In this document: positions 22,935-33,907 of the stretch, in pieces
Position numbering within the stretch: the stretch's first letter is position 1
Layout of the letters: every line of letters starts with the position of its first letter
Source of the DNA: Exophiala sp. HKRS030
Lineage: Eukaryota > Ascomycota > Eurotiomycetes > Chaetothyriales > Herpotrichiellaceae
Length of the DNA: 64,000 bases
NCBI GenBank assembly: GCA_023897205.1
Contig: JAHWDD010000001.1
Coordinates: forward strand, 1,798,001 to 1,862,000
Reading direction: 5' to 3'
Translations under genes and position numbers: made by a program
The notes under the pieces: model-generated
What the model was told of the DNA's origin: nothing
Database searches by the model: none
What the model saw: only the letters and a program-made list of their open reading frames with translations

Positions 22935-24461
22935 ATGCCCTCGCGCCCCTGGCTTACGACAGTTGCGTTTTCCCTCTTTATTCTCTTCTTCTCCATGCTG
23001 TATCGGCCACTCGTGGGCAGAATTTTTCACACAGGCTTCATGGCAACCTCAGCTCGGCGTGGGGGCGTCATCGTCGTTGGATCTGGCCTGGCAGGCCTGT
23101 CGGCCGCGTCCGAGCTGGTTTCCAAAAATGTGCCCGTGGTGATCCTTGAACGCCAGCAAAAGCCCGGTGGAAACTCCATCAAAGCATCAAGCGGGATAAA
23201 TGGGGTTCCTACTCGTTTCCAAAATGACTCGTCCGACTCGGTTGAAAGTTTCCACGCCGACACAGTCAAGTCGGTCAGTGCAGACGTGATGCGTACAGTG
23301 ACAGAAAGCCGACAGCGACTGATATCGACCTTGACAAAATCATCCGCGTCCGCCGTCAATTGGCTTGTTGATGAGAAGGGAATCGATCTCTCACGGGTAG
23401 CGGCACTAGGTGGTCACAGCCATCCTAGAACTCATCGTGGAGCCGGCCAAACACCACCAGGGGCGAGCATTGTAACAACTCTGCTCAAGCAGCTTCAAGC
23501 CAACGATCTGGCCAAAATAGAAACAAACTCAACGGTGACAAAGGTCCTCAGTGGCCGGGATGAGGGCGTGGTGGGGGTCGAAGTCTCTCGAGATGGGAAG
23601 AGCGAGACGCTGCAAGGGCCCGTCATTTTCGCTTCGGGTGGATTTGCGGGAGACTCTATGGGATTGCTGGCAAGACATCGTCCTGATTTGCAAGGATACC
23701 CTTCAACCAACGAAGCACTTCCTGGCAGCTCAGATCTTCTGACAGCCGCTGGAGCCCAGCTTCTCGACATGGACCAAGTCCAGGTCCATCCGACTGGGTT
23801 TATCGACCTCAAGGATTCTTTCAAAGTGACGAAATTCTTGGCTGCAGAAGTACTCAGAGGCGAAGGAGGCATCTTGTTGAGAGGTGGCAAAAGATTCGTC
23901 GATGAACTCCAGACCAGAAAGGTCGTCACTGACGCCATACTCGACAAGGCACCAGACATGTCCACAGACCCGATCAAGCAGTGGGACGTCCTGCTCGTGC
24001 TGGACGAGAAGACGTACCAAGCGACGAAATCGCACGTCGACTTTTACCTCTGGAAAGGACTTATGCAGAAAACCACCTTATCCGACATAGCAAATCCAGA
24101 ACCGGCGATGAAAAGTATCCGAGAATATTGTGACACTGTCCAGGGAAAGAATCCAGACCCTTTCGGCAGGACGAATTTCGGAAACTGGAACATGCAGAAC
24201 CCCACGCCCGAGACGACAGTATATGTTGGCCTCGTCACACCGGTCGTGCATTATACAATGGGCGGTGTATTATTCACTCCTGACGCTCAGGTGGTGGATG
24301 CGAGTGGAAATCCGATCAAAGGTCTCTGGGCTGCTGGGGAGGTGACTGGTGGCATTCATGGAGCAAACAGACTTGGAGGGAGTAGTCTGCTCGAGTGTGT
24401 CGTCTTTGGGCGTATTGCAGGACAAAAAGCCGCCGAGTTCTTGCAGTCGAAAAACACATAA
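22935..24461 (+). CDS. FAD-dependent fumarate reductase (Osm1-like flavoprotein)
   Basis: One exon, 508 residues. The FAD-binding motif is VIVVGSGLAGLSAASEL (45-61), followed by PGGNSIKASSGINGVPT, which lines the flavin. Catalytic and substrate blocks of the fumarate reductase family are all present: GGHSHPRTHRGAGQTPPG, VQVHPTGF, VHYTMGGVL and the C-terminal GGIHGANRLGGSSLLECVVFGR. Osm1-type enzymes reduce fumarate to succinate with FADH2/FMNH2 and support anaerobic redox balance and oxidative protein folding in the ER and mitochondria. Residues 9-28 (TVAFSLFILFFSMLYRPLVG region) form a hydrophobic segment, so a membrane anchor or ER signal is likely. An alternative start would be Met36 (FMATSARRGG), giving a form without it. 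Confidence 0.9.
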   Translation: MPSRPWLTTVAFSLFILFFSMLYRPLVGRIFHTGFMATSARRGGVIVVGSGLAGLSAASELVSKNVPVVILERQQKPGGNSIKASSGINGVPTRFQNDSSDSVESFHADTVKSVSADVMRTVTESRQRLISTLTKSSASAVNWLVDEKGIDLSRVAALGGHSHPRTHRGAGQTPPGASIVTTLLKQLQANDLAKIETNSTVTKVLSGRDEGVVGVEVSRDGKSETLQGPVIFASGGFAGDSMGLLARHRPDLQGYPSTNEALPGSSDLLTAAGAQLLDMDQVQVHPTGFIDLKDSFKVTKFLAAEVLRGEGGILLRGGKRFVDELQTRKVVTDAILDKAPDMSTDPIKQWDVLLVLDEKTYQATKSHVDFYLWKGLMQKTTLSDIANPEPAMKSIREYCDTVQGKNPDPFGRTNFGNWNMQNPTPETTVYVGLVTPVVHYTMGGVLFTPDAQVVDASGNPIKGLWAAGEVTGGIHGANRLGGSSLLECVVFGRIAGQKAAEFLQSKNT

Positions 24462-24977
24462 GCTGGAAGGAGATATCATGAACAAAGATGTTTTACAGCG
24501 TGGCGTCGTCGCATGCAGATAGCCGTAAGGGGGAATTCTTGACAGTGATTCATTCGTACAAACAAAAAGAAGTCGTTCCTTTTTGTTTCATGAGAAACAT
24601 ACATCTGCTGCCTTGTACCTTGGATAGATTCACTCCCTGACTGTCAGCGATTACTTCGTTTTCACTGCACTTTCCAGGATCTGGGACCGCGAGGCGGGAC
24701 ACAGTGAACAGCACGTACCCATAAGCTTCACTACCACAATTACGCGCCTTGTTAACCCTCAAGGCTCTCATATGAAAACGATCTTTTCGTTGACAGCCAG
24801 TAAAGGTTTCTTTTTCAACCCAACGGTTATCTGATTTTTCTCGTCGCCAGAAAGAATCGAGACACCCTACAAGGCTCTTTCCAGCGAACGCTTATCTTTT
24901 CTCTCAGATTTATCAATTGAATCGACAGTTGGGCCTGCAATTGAAATCGACTGTCTTCCATCACAGGAGGAGACAAT
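24462..24977. other. Intergenic, 0.5 kb
   Basis: 3' flank of fumarate reductase and promoter of the exonuclease gene. Nothing else recognised. Confidence 0.5.
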
Positions 24978-26315
24978 ATGGCGCAGTCACCGTCGGGCGA
25001 TATTCTCTGGACAGCAATTCAGGAAACCCCAGCCAATGTAGGAATGTTGCGTCAATTGTGCCATGGCAGAGATCAGTTGAAGGAACAAGGCTACATCGTC
25101 GACCCTCTTTCCGAGGAGCAAATCGAGGCCAAAACGAGATGTGTCACTTGCAGAGGTGAGAAATCCACGATTCTCTACTCCGTCACAAAAGACATCAAGA
25201 GTGTTGACCAAGGAAACAGCAAGAATGACCCGATATCGCCATCATCATGCAAAACAACCTCCCTCCACTCCTAAGCCTCTGTCAGCCAACACACCTTCAA
25301 ATAGTGGTGGCATGGACCAAAACGGTCAAGGGCCCACTACAAACGAGATTCAACCTTCGACCAAGCCAGGAGAATCGTCAACCAAGCCCACCACCCCGAA
25401 GCCTAGATGTGTATATCATCCAGGCCAAGTCAGAAACAAGGTAAACGACCCTCTCTCGATTCTCTGAGCAGTCTTTGCTTCAACTTTATCGTGTGTAATT
25501 CCGCCAGACTCACATGAACTTCTTCACATTAATAGATCTTTACCTGTTGTGGTAAGCATGTATCCAAACCAGGCTGTGTAACACGGCAAGAACATACGCC
25601 ACCACTCACCGACGACCTGTCCAATCGACAATACTGGCAACATTATCCAACTCCCAGCCTTGAGCTCCAGACATTGCAGACAACGATGGACCCTCGATCC
25701 AGTAACAAACGACGTGGTGGCCAGCATCGGCAGCAGCACGGGCTTTTCCACCCCTTGAACCCCGTCACCGCCATCGCTCTCGACTGCGAGATGGGTGTCT
25801 CTGTCGCCGGAGAATCCGAGCTCATCCGACTCACGGCCGTGGACTTCTTCACCGGAAACATCTTGGTCGACAATCTTGTCCAGCCCCAAGTGCCCATGCT
25901 GCACTACAGCACGCGATATTCCGGCATCACTCGAGGGGACATTCAGAATGCCATCCGCCGAGGCACCTGCGTCCTTGGCAAACACCGAGCCCGCGAGATG
26001 TTGTGGAGGTATGTCGGACCTGACACGATCGTCGTCGTTCATGGTGGTCGCGGAGACTTTTCCGACCTCAGATGGTTGCACCACCGTGTCGTGGATTCGT
26101 TCATTCTGGAGTCGACCATGAACAACGACGCCGACGCCGACAAGACCAAGGGCGGCAAGTCGTTGAAGAACCTGTGCAAGGTCAAATTGGGCATCGACGT
26201 GCAGCGCAAAAGCCGCAAGGGTCACGACAGTCTCGAAGATGCAATGGCATGCCGCGAATTGGTCATTGACTGGATGAACAAGAAGATGGTGGCCGAATCT
26301 AGCATCAGCAATTGA
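24978..26315 (+). CDS. DEDDh RNA exonuclease (Rex/REXO-like)
   Basis: Exons 24978-25155, 25220-25440, 25536-26315; 392 residues with closed phases. A Cys/His unit spans the second splice: CVYHPGQVRNK then IFTCCGKHVSKPGC, the zinc-binding region of fungal REXO proteins; a CVTC pair near residue 55 may also bind metal. The exonuclease fold follows: ALDCEMG (D216, E218), YSTRYSGIT, VVHGGRGDFSDLRWL (D310) and KGHDSLEDAMA (H363, D368). These are the four acidic residues and the histidine of DEDDh 3'-5' exonucleases. Relatives trim 3' ends of rRNA, snRNA or tRNA precursors; the exact RNA here is inference. The first intron has only one phase-compatible acceptor (CAG at 25219). Confidence 0.88.
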
Positions 26316-26928
26316 CACTGGATTGTTTGACTGAGTATTACTACGCTGTCTAAACCTGGCCGTAAGGACAGACTGACACTTGATTAGTTTCTCAGGATAC
26401 AAATCATGAGGCAGAACGATAAGACGACAATAGGAGAGAGAGTGTGTGTGACAGAATGATAACGAAATGAAGGAGAGAAATTGATTGTGACTTTTTTTTA
26501 CACACCAAAATGATGTCGTTGGAGTACAGGCTCAGAAAACGTCCCAAATCGGACCAGTTCACTCAGGGCTAAAGGCTTGGAATAACTAAACCACCTTCTT
26601 CCTCGCAAGAACAATGAGAGAAGAGGAAGGGGATAGAGAGAAACCAAACAAGTGAGATGCTCCTGTACTGAGTTTCATGAAGAAAGAAAACCGGGAAAAA
26701 AAAATCAAAAGACATGCTCAATTTACTATGCTTTGCTTCTTTTGTTAATCATGCGCTCGTATACGGAGTATGTATGTATTCATTCCATCGAACTCGATCC
26801 ATACACTACGACGGTCCAGATTGGTTGTCTCTTCATCGTTGATACTAGACACCAAAAACAACCTTGAGGTCACAGATATGCGGGTTTCCAAACCGGTAAA
26901 TCTGATCTGATTTGCTACAACTCCCACT
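26316..26928. other. Convergent intergenic gap, 0.6 kb
   Basis: 3' flanks of the exonuclease (plus) and the CYP53-like P450 (minus). A/G-rich stretches only. Confidence 0.5.
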
Positions 26929-29064
26929 TCATGTCCTCCTGCGCACAAAACAAGCAAGCTCCTGGCACTTTAGATGGAATCCTTCTCGGATATGAGAGTC
27001 CCGGTCCGGGTGGACAAGTCTGTACTCGAAAAGTCGGAAGAGAGTGGCGACCGTCTTTTTGAGTTCCATGTAAGCGACCTGTCATTCCGCATCAAACAAA
27101 GAAATTCCATCGTCAGCATTCATAAGATTCGAGAGAGAGCGAGAGAGAGAGAGCCGCGTGCACGTGTGTTTGTGGGAGTGTTTCGGAGCAAGGAGAGAAA
27201 AACCCGGCCACACAAAGTGTTCAAGGGGGGTTTATGTGTGGTGAAAGACAAGACACCCATACACACACACAAATGGAGAAGAGAAAAAAAAAGACTCACA
27301 TTTCTTCCAATACAAGCTCTAGGACCATAGGAGAATCCCAGAAAAGCCTTTTCCAACTCGGCACCCCCCTGTCTGCTCCAACGTTCGGGCTTGAACTCCA
27401 AAGCGTCGGGACCCCAGACTCTCGTGTCTCGGTGGGTGGTGTAGGTGGGGGTCGAGAGGACGGTGCCCTCTTCGAAGAAGCGTCCGCAGACCATGGCACC
27501 ACCCTTGGGCACCACGCGAGGGAGACCGACCGACACGGTCGTCCGGAGCCGGAGGGTCTCGTTGATGACGCCCTGGGTGAAGGGGAGGTCCTTGCAATCT
27601 TCAAACATGGCCACGAAGCCTGGAGTGGTCAGCGGGCCCGGGAACGCCGCGTCGAGTTCCCCCTGGAGCGTCCTGAGTGCGGTGGGATTGCGGCAGAGCA
27701 TGTCGATCAAGTGTGTTATCGTGTTGCCCGTCGTGTCGGACCCCGCGATGAGCTGGGTGAGCGCTTCGGCTTTGACCTCGAGGTCGGGGAGGTCGCCGCC
27801 CGTGTCCGGGTCTTTGGCGGAGAGGAGATAGTACAAGATGTCGCGGCGGGAGGAATCTCGAGAGGCCAGTTTGCGTTTCTCCACCTTGGCGATGCCAATG
27901 GCAGCGAGGTCTTTGGTCGCCTGAAGACCTTTGGTGAAGAAGCTGTCAAAGACAAAGTATGGTGTCCATGCTGAGGGGCGGCGTGATCAGCACCGTACCA
28001 AAATAAGGTGAAAAAGAGACATACTCTTGATCCAGGGCATTTGACCAACAGTTGCGCACCATTCTCCTCGGTCCCGAAGTTTCTTGATGCCACCATTGGT
28101 ATCTTGTCCAAGCGCCGTGAATCCGAACGGTTCTCCAAAGGCCTACAAGGTAATAAAGTGTGTCAGTGCCGTAACACGATATGGGATGTGAGAGAGGTAT
28201 CGATACTGACCAGATCACCAATAATATCAAACGCAAGGAAAGCAGACCATTGGGCAACGTCGATAGCTGCCTCTCCTTTTCTTTGTAGTGCCCTGATCTC
28301 AGGGTTGGTTGTACCGAGAGCGGTGTATCTTCCTGCATGACCCGTGTCGATCAGAGACCCCATTTGATGTGCCAGCGTTCCGATTGCCGTGGTCATGTAA
28401 GGTTCGAATCCGACCATGGCTTTGGGGCTGAACATGTGAGAGACATATTTCCTCTTTCTACTATGGGCTGCGCGATCCCGAGTCGTGAAGATGCCGGACT
28501 GGATATTGTCAAAGGCATAATAAAAGTCCGACTTGAGGAAGCCGTTGCCGTGCCCCATGACGTCCTGGAAAACACACAACGAAGTCAGAACGTACACAGA
28601 TATCCGGCAAGCTGGAGACCGCAGGACATGATCCTCATACTCTAATGCTGTCTGGGTGTGCGATACTGATATGGCCTGGCGCCAGTCTCACGAAGTCCCC
28701 GTGTTTCTTGTGAAGATCATGTGTAACCCATGAGAGCTGATGTTGCCTGTCAATCAGACCGTTGAGCCTTTTTCTTCCCTGTTTGTCAAGGGCGGGATAA
28801 GAACACACCTTGCCCAGTAAAGACTCCAAAAATTTGAGAACTTGGCTACCAGTGGCCCGGGTATATCATTCATCTTGCCTTTGTTGGAGACATATGGGAC
28901 GATGTAATAGGCCTGTTCGGAGATTAGGAATTTTCCAATTTCGTATCGATATCAGAAACGTTTGGACTTACTGCAAGCGTTAGACCACTGAGGCATATGG
29001 CATACACAGCCGCCCGCGAAGCAACGCTCCATACTTCCGGCGTCAAAAAGGACTGTGTCGTCAT
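26929..29064 (-). CDS. Cytochrome P450, CYP53-like (benzoate 4-monooxygenase type)
   Basis: Seven exons: 29064-28972, 28912-28809, 28746-28641, 28564-28211, 28142-28025, 27970-27300, 27078-26929. All phases close, giving 531 residues. The N-terminus has a membrane anchor (VYAICLSGLTLAAYYIVPYV), then IPGPLVAKFSNFW. Diagnostic segments are GHGNGFLKSDFYYAF, FLAFDIIGDLAFGEPFG, the I-helix LIAGSDTTGN, NETLRLR (ExxR), KPERW, and the heme loop FSYGPRACIGRN with Cys478. The pattern is that of CYP53, which hydroxylates benzoate to 4-hydroxybenzoate at the ER membrane. The last intron is unusually long (221 nt) because of GA and CA microsatellites. It is transcribed away from a salicylate-hydroxylase-like gene at 30497, suggesting an aromatic-acid module. 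Confidence 0.88.
27131..27153. repeat. GA microsatellite inside a P450 intron
   Basis: Interrupted (GA)n run in the last intron (27299-27079) of the CYP53-like gene; a (CA)n run lies at 27261-27271 in the same intron. Confidence 0.85.
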
Positions 29065-30496
29065 GATCCTCAGACCTATTCAAGCCAATGTCAAAAGCAA
29101 AGGCGGTTCTTTCAAGACTTCCTGCCTGAAGAAGCGACAAGAGGATGTCAAGCTGATCTTGGAAATTGGAAGTTGTCAAAAGCAGTCATAATGTCGCATT
29201 GGGACAGTTCTTGTACCATAACAATGGCAGTACACAAGCCAAACAGGTATTGCTTAGTGACTTTGACCTCCGATCATACATGATAGCCTATCTGGAAACA
29301 TAGGTATGCTTCAGAGATAAGCATTTCGACCGTCTTACTGGACGGCTCGGCGGTAGGAGATGCACGACCTCTCCTCTATTTGCAGCTTGTCCATTAATAG
29401 CCGCAATCAGTAGCTGCGAGACACCTAGGACAACCTGGGTATTGGCCAGTTCGTCCTTCTGATGCTCACACGGTTTATCGTCGACATCTTCCTTCCCCAT
29501 TCTTCACCGGGCCTCGTTCCCCTGTCTACCCCAGATTATGGGATTGATCTTGCAGTGAGCAAGCGAGTGCAGACAAAGAGGGTCCTTAACTGGGAGATAA
29601 TCACTACCGGATTGACTGCAGCTGTTAACTTTCAGCCTTGTCCTTGAGACAAATTACCAGCACTCTTGAAGAAAATCGACCGAACTTCGGGCTGGGACAT
29701 ATCTGATGACTAGCCACCGCATTGTCTTCCCTGCCCGGGGCCTTTTATGTATCGGACTTTCAAACAATTCTTCCAAGTCTTCGAAGTAGATTTGATGTGA
29801 ATGAGTTCAGGTCACAGAGCTTGGGCTTTCTAACGAGAGGACACACAAGTTAATATTCCGGAGAACCGCGTTGAAAGAGACAAGGCACCTGCGGCTTTAG
29901 CCGTACCCGCCACTTATCAAGCAATTCAGTTGGAACGGCTCTCAAAGGCGGCTGCAAGTTGTAAGGACTGCGATCAACCTCCGAAATTTCAGAACGTTCA
30001 AGACCTCGGCCTATGATGGTCTGTTGGAAGGATTTTGTCTGGCCTTGGCCGTGTGCATGGTGAGTTGTTTTGAAATAATCGTCGGATATCCAGCCTTGCA
30101 AGCCGCCATCGAAGGGTATACCTCCACTTTTGTGGTGCCAGCCGACATTATATACCGAACATCATATGTCAGCCTCCCCCACTCTTGAAGATAGATCCTT
30201 ATCTGCCAGTCTCCTTGGCCGCAGTGCTGGATTTTTGTAGGTGGCTTATGGTAAATGATGTAGGCGACCAAAAGCCGTCAGGGACTGTGCTCTTGTGGTT
30301 TCTTAGATAGAGCATCTGGTGTCGGCAATTGACCTGTTGGATCGCCAAGGTAGGGGAAGGAAGTGAGAAGACTTGTAAAGGACGCGGAGTACCCCCTGCG
30401 ACGCATAAGCTGCCTTTCATTGCTCAGAGGACGAATCTCCAGAAGGTGCTAGCCAGTCATCTCTACTAACTATTGGATCGTCCAAAGTAAGTCAAT
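29065..30496. promoter_or_regulatory. Shared divergent promoter of CYP53-like P450 and FAD monooxygenase
   Basis: 1.43 kb between two divergent starts. No convincing gene inside. Such spacing allows common control of both genes, but I see no clear operator. Confidence 0.4.
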
Positions 30497-32029
30497 ATGT
30501 CCGGTCTAGATGTAAGTGATCGATCCCCCCATACCAACCCAGCAGACTTACATATCTGAAGATTGTCATCGTCGGGGCCGGTCTTGGGGGTCTAGGTGCT
30601 GCTATCGCCTTGCGTCTTTCTGGACACAATGTTATAGTCCTTGAGTCAGCCCCCGAGATTGGAGAAGTCGGGGCAGGGATTCAGGTCTTGCCGAATAGCA
30701 GCAAAGTCTTGCAATCATGGGGGGTTTTCGACAAAATCGAGCCGTCTAGAATATGCACGACGGACGCCTGCAACATCCTGGACTGGAAGGGAAATTTGAT
30801 CTCCTCGATGGACTTTGACCCCGCGGAGAAGGAATATGGGTCGCCTTTCTACGACCTACACCGGGCTGATCTGCACAAGGCACTCTTCGACAGGGCGGCC
30901 GAGCTCGGTGCCGAGCTGCATGTTAATTCTTTGGTCACTGATGTTCGATTCGATGACAACAACGTGGCTTTCGTGACAACCAAGGCTGGGAAGGTATGGC
31001 AGGCTGATCTTGTCGTTGGCGCCGACGGTCTCCACTCTCGATGTCGTTCATTCATCTTGGGTAAACAAGACCACCCTCGCCATACCGGAGATATGGCATA
31101 TCGACTTTTGCTAGATGGGGACGAGCTTCGAACAGATCCCGACTTCAAGCCATTCTTGGATGACCGTGCTGTGACGTATTGGTACGGCCCTGGTGCACAT
31201 ATCGGTAAGTACCTCCTCGACTCATTGTGTCGTCCCCAGACTTATAGCAGTAGTAACGTATGCACTTCGACAACGGAAACTTTTGAATATGGTACTACTT
31301 GTCCCAGACGACATGCCAGAAGACGGACCTTCTACGCTGGCGGGTCAAGTCACTGAGATGCAAGATTTGTTCAAAGACTGGGATCCCAGGTGAGTAGAAT
31401 TATGCCAGCCTATATTTGCGGCGAGGGACGTCGTGTCTGTCCTGACAAAAGCAACTAGGGTGAGCAAATTGCTGGCGAAGTGCAAGTCAGTGCTTCGGTG
31501 GCGCTTATCGATCTGGGATCCGATCGACACCTGGGTCCATCCGAGCGGATGTATGGTGCTTTTGGGTGACTCGGTCCATGCAACGTTGCCATACCTGGCC
31601 AGCGGAGCCGGCATGTCGTTCGAGGACGGGGCAGTTCTCGGTCACTGTTTGAAGGGCATGACGAAGTCTGCCCCCATGGAGGAGCGGCGTAAGGCCCTGT
31701 CGGTATATGAGTCCTGCCGCATCAAACGTACAAATCGTATCGTCGAAAAGGGCAACATACAACAGGACGTCAACCATTACGACGATGGTCCCCAACAAAT
31801 TGACCGGGATCGGAAGATGAAGGCATTCGCAAAGCTCGAGGAAGAATATCGGCAGGGCAGGCCGATCGAATGGGGAGACTTGGTTCGAGGTGAAGATCCT
31901 CTGGTCTGGCGCAAGTTTGGAGCTGGCGAGTGGTTGCTGTCGTACGTCCCCAAGGAGGATGTGGAAAAGAGATGGCAAGAACTCGATGCTGGCATTGCTA
32001 AGAGTACTATCGAGGGAGCGCGGCTGTAA
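30497..32029 (+). CDS. FAD-dependent aromatic hydroxylase (salicylate hydroxylase-like)
   Basis: Exons 30497-30511 (15 bases), 30562-31204, 31251-31389, 31459-32029; 455 residues. The spliced N-terminus is MSGLD then IVIVGAGLGGLGAAIAL, an intact GxGxxG FAD fold; without the 15-base exon no ATG would precede it. Further class A flavoprotein hydroxylase motifs are GAGIQVLPNSSKVLQ, VVGADGLHSRCR (DG motif) and LLGDSVHATLPYLASGAGMSFEDG (GD motif, flavin ribityl contact). These enzymes use NAD(P)H and oxygen to hydroxylate phenolic acids, for example salicylate to catechol. The choice of acceptor for exon 3 (CAG 31250 or TAG 31253) changes one Val. It is divergent from the CYP53-like P450. Confidence 0.88.
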
Positions 32030-32729
32030 CAGGCGCATTCAACCTGTCACGTATGTGGTAGACAGATATCTAGAATAATGCAACGTCGTTGCCATCGAGT
32101 GAAATACACAGTTGCACCAATTTGTAGGTATTGAAATGGTCGGATTATAGTTTATCCGCCCTCACAGCCTCGTTCTACTCTATGCGACGAGGCTACAGTC
32201 ACTTCACTTTGTTCGACTGCAATTTTCAACGTCTTTCGTCACTTGTATCTATCTATTTTCCCAGACTCAACAATCCCAACCACCCTTCCTTCACACTCCG
32301 CGTGTCATGAGGTGACTCCACAGATGGTACGCCTTCGTCCGAATTCCAAAAAGCATGTTAGGCCACCTGAACACACGCTATGAGGAGCGTCACAAGCACT
32401 CCACAACTTCGGACCAAAAGCGGACCGAGTTTTGGTTCGCAGTCAGCTTCTTCAGGTGGTATCTCGGGCGTAGGTACTCCGCGACAATCAAGGATATTGT
32501 CTATACGAGTAGGTAAATAGTCACAGATCCGATAACTACTACAAGGGCCTTCTTCCCTCGACACTGTCCGTATACTATCAAGGCATATATTTTCTTCCTG
32601 CGGTTGAAGAAAAAAGCACATACAGGTCAGTCGGTGCTTAAGTCGTTAGAGTATCCTGGATTTCTAGGCTGCAAAAATACCGTTTTATCGCAAATCAGAA
32701 CGTTTGACTATCACACGACTGAACCAAGA
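32030..32729. other. Intergenic, 0.7 kb
   Basis: 3' flank of the FAD hydroxylase and promoter of the NmrA-like gene. An in-frame extension upstream of 32730 (back to 32604) has no family similarity and I treat it as leader. Confidence 0.5.
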
Positions 32730-33674
32730 ATGTCCTCGAAAAAGCACGTCGTCTTCGTGACAGGGGCCACAGGCGCCCAAGGAGGCGCCGTCGCTCGATC
32801 CCTCCTCTCCGCCGGCCACGCGGTCCATGCCCTCGCCCGAGACCCGTCGTCGACGGCGGCACAAACCCTGTCTGAGCTGGGAGCGACGGTATTCCCCGGC
32901 GACTTTGACGACCCGAGCTCGCTCACGTCAGCGGCCAAGGGTTGCACGGCGGCGTTCATCAACCTGTCTCCCGTCTTCACCGACCCGTCTGGGGAAGCCA
33001 GGCACGGCCGGAACGTCGTCGCGGCATGTCGCGAAGCCGGTATTGCTAGGGTAATCGAGTCCTCGGTGCCCAGCGTCGACCGTCTCGAACGAGGAGACCT
33101 CAACGGCGTGGATAATAATCCGACGCTCAAGTATCGTTATGCCAAGATCCACGTCGAACGCGCCGTCAAGGAGGCCGGGTTCGACAACTGGACCATCCTC
33201 CGGGTCCCACGACTGCTTCACTCCTTTGTCGACCCGAAGCTGTCACGCATGGTGTTCCCAAAACTGGCGGGCGACGGCGTCATCCGCACCGTCCTACCCC
33301 CAGACGAGCCCCAGTCGGTCCTGGACACCAGGGATATCGGCCGCGCCTTTGTCCACCTGCTCGATGACACGACTGGTCGGTACAGAAACAAAAAGCTCGC
33401 ATTGTCCGGAGAGACACTGACCTTTCAGGACATTGCGAACGCGATGAACGAAGCGCTCGGTCAGGATAGGGTTCACGTGGAGTACGTCCGCGAGTCCCTG
33501 GCCCGCGAGCTGGGCAAGACGGACCCGATCGTGGCTTCCGAGTTGTTATACCTCGACAACCCTGGCTTCTTGCTTTTTGACGAGAACGACTTTGACTTCA
33601 AATTGTCATCGGCAAAGGAGTACTTTACGAGGGAGAAAGCGGCACTAGAGCGAGCGGTCGGCCTTACATCATAG
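32730..33674 (+). CDS. NmrA-like NAD(P)-binding protein
   Basis: One exon, 314 residues from ATG 32730. The Rossmann motif is FVTGATGAQGGAVARSLL (10-27), the NmrA/atypical-SDR form GxxGxxG, followed by ALARDPSS and GDFDDPSSL. There is no canonical YxxxK catalytic pair, although YRYAK occurs at the expected region; NmrA proteins usually act as redox sensors or atypical reductases. The C-terminal part (TRDIGRAFVHLLDD, LTFQDIANAMNEALG) matches the family's substrate half. It follows the aromatic hydroxylase gene in the same direction. Regulation of nitrogen or aromatic metabolism is possible but not shown. Confidence 0.88.
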   Translation: MSSKKHVVFVTGATGAQGGAVARSLLSAGHAVHALARDPSSTAAQTLSELGATVFPGDFDDPSSLTSAAKGCTAAFINLSPVFTDPSGEARHGRNVVAACREAGIARVIESSVPSVDRLERGDLNGVDNNPTLKYRYAKIHVERAVKEAGFDNWTILRVPRLLHSFVDPKLSRMVFPKLAGDGVIRTVLPPDEPQSVLDTRDIGRAFVHLLDDTTGRYRNKKLALSGETLTFQDIANAMNEALGQDRVHVEYVRESLARELGKTDPIVASELLYLDNPGFLLFDENDFDFKLSSAKEYFTREKAALERAVGLTS

Positions 33675-33907
33675 TAGTAGTGGTAGTGATTCAAACAACC
33701 GAGACCTCTCAAGACGGGGATTCATTTGACACACTAGCGATCTTTTCATTTCATACAAAACGATTCTCTCTACGCTGACAGCGCACCACTATCTAATTTT
33801 TTGTGCCGTTGCGTCAATTGTGTCCATATGTTGATCCCCTTGGGCTACCAGCAAAAATGCAATTCATTGATGATGATGAAACCAACTCCCCTAATCAAAA
33901 CTCGACT

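Noticed and set aside
25524..26402. 292-codon minus-strand frame
   Set aside because: Antisense shadow of the well-supported DEDDh exonuclease exon.
27234..27974. 246-codon plus-strand frame
   Set aside because: Antisense of the P450 exon that holds the I-helix and heme loop; begins in an intron microsatellite.
28401..28415. GGTTCGAATCC, a tRNA B-box-like word
   Set aside because: Lies in a P450 coding exon with no matching A-box or cloverleaf around it.
32604..32729. N-terminal extension of the NmrA-like protein
   Set aside because: The added residues resemble nothing in the family; the ATG at 32730 lies directly before the Rossmann fold as expected.
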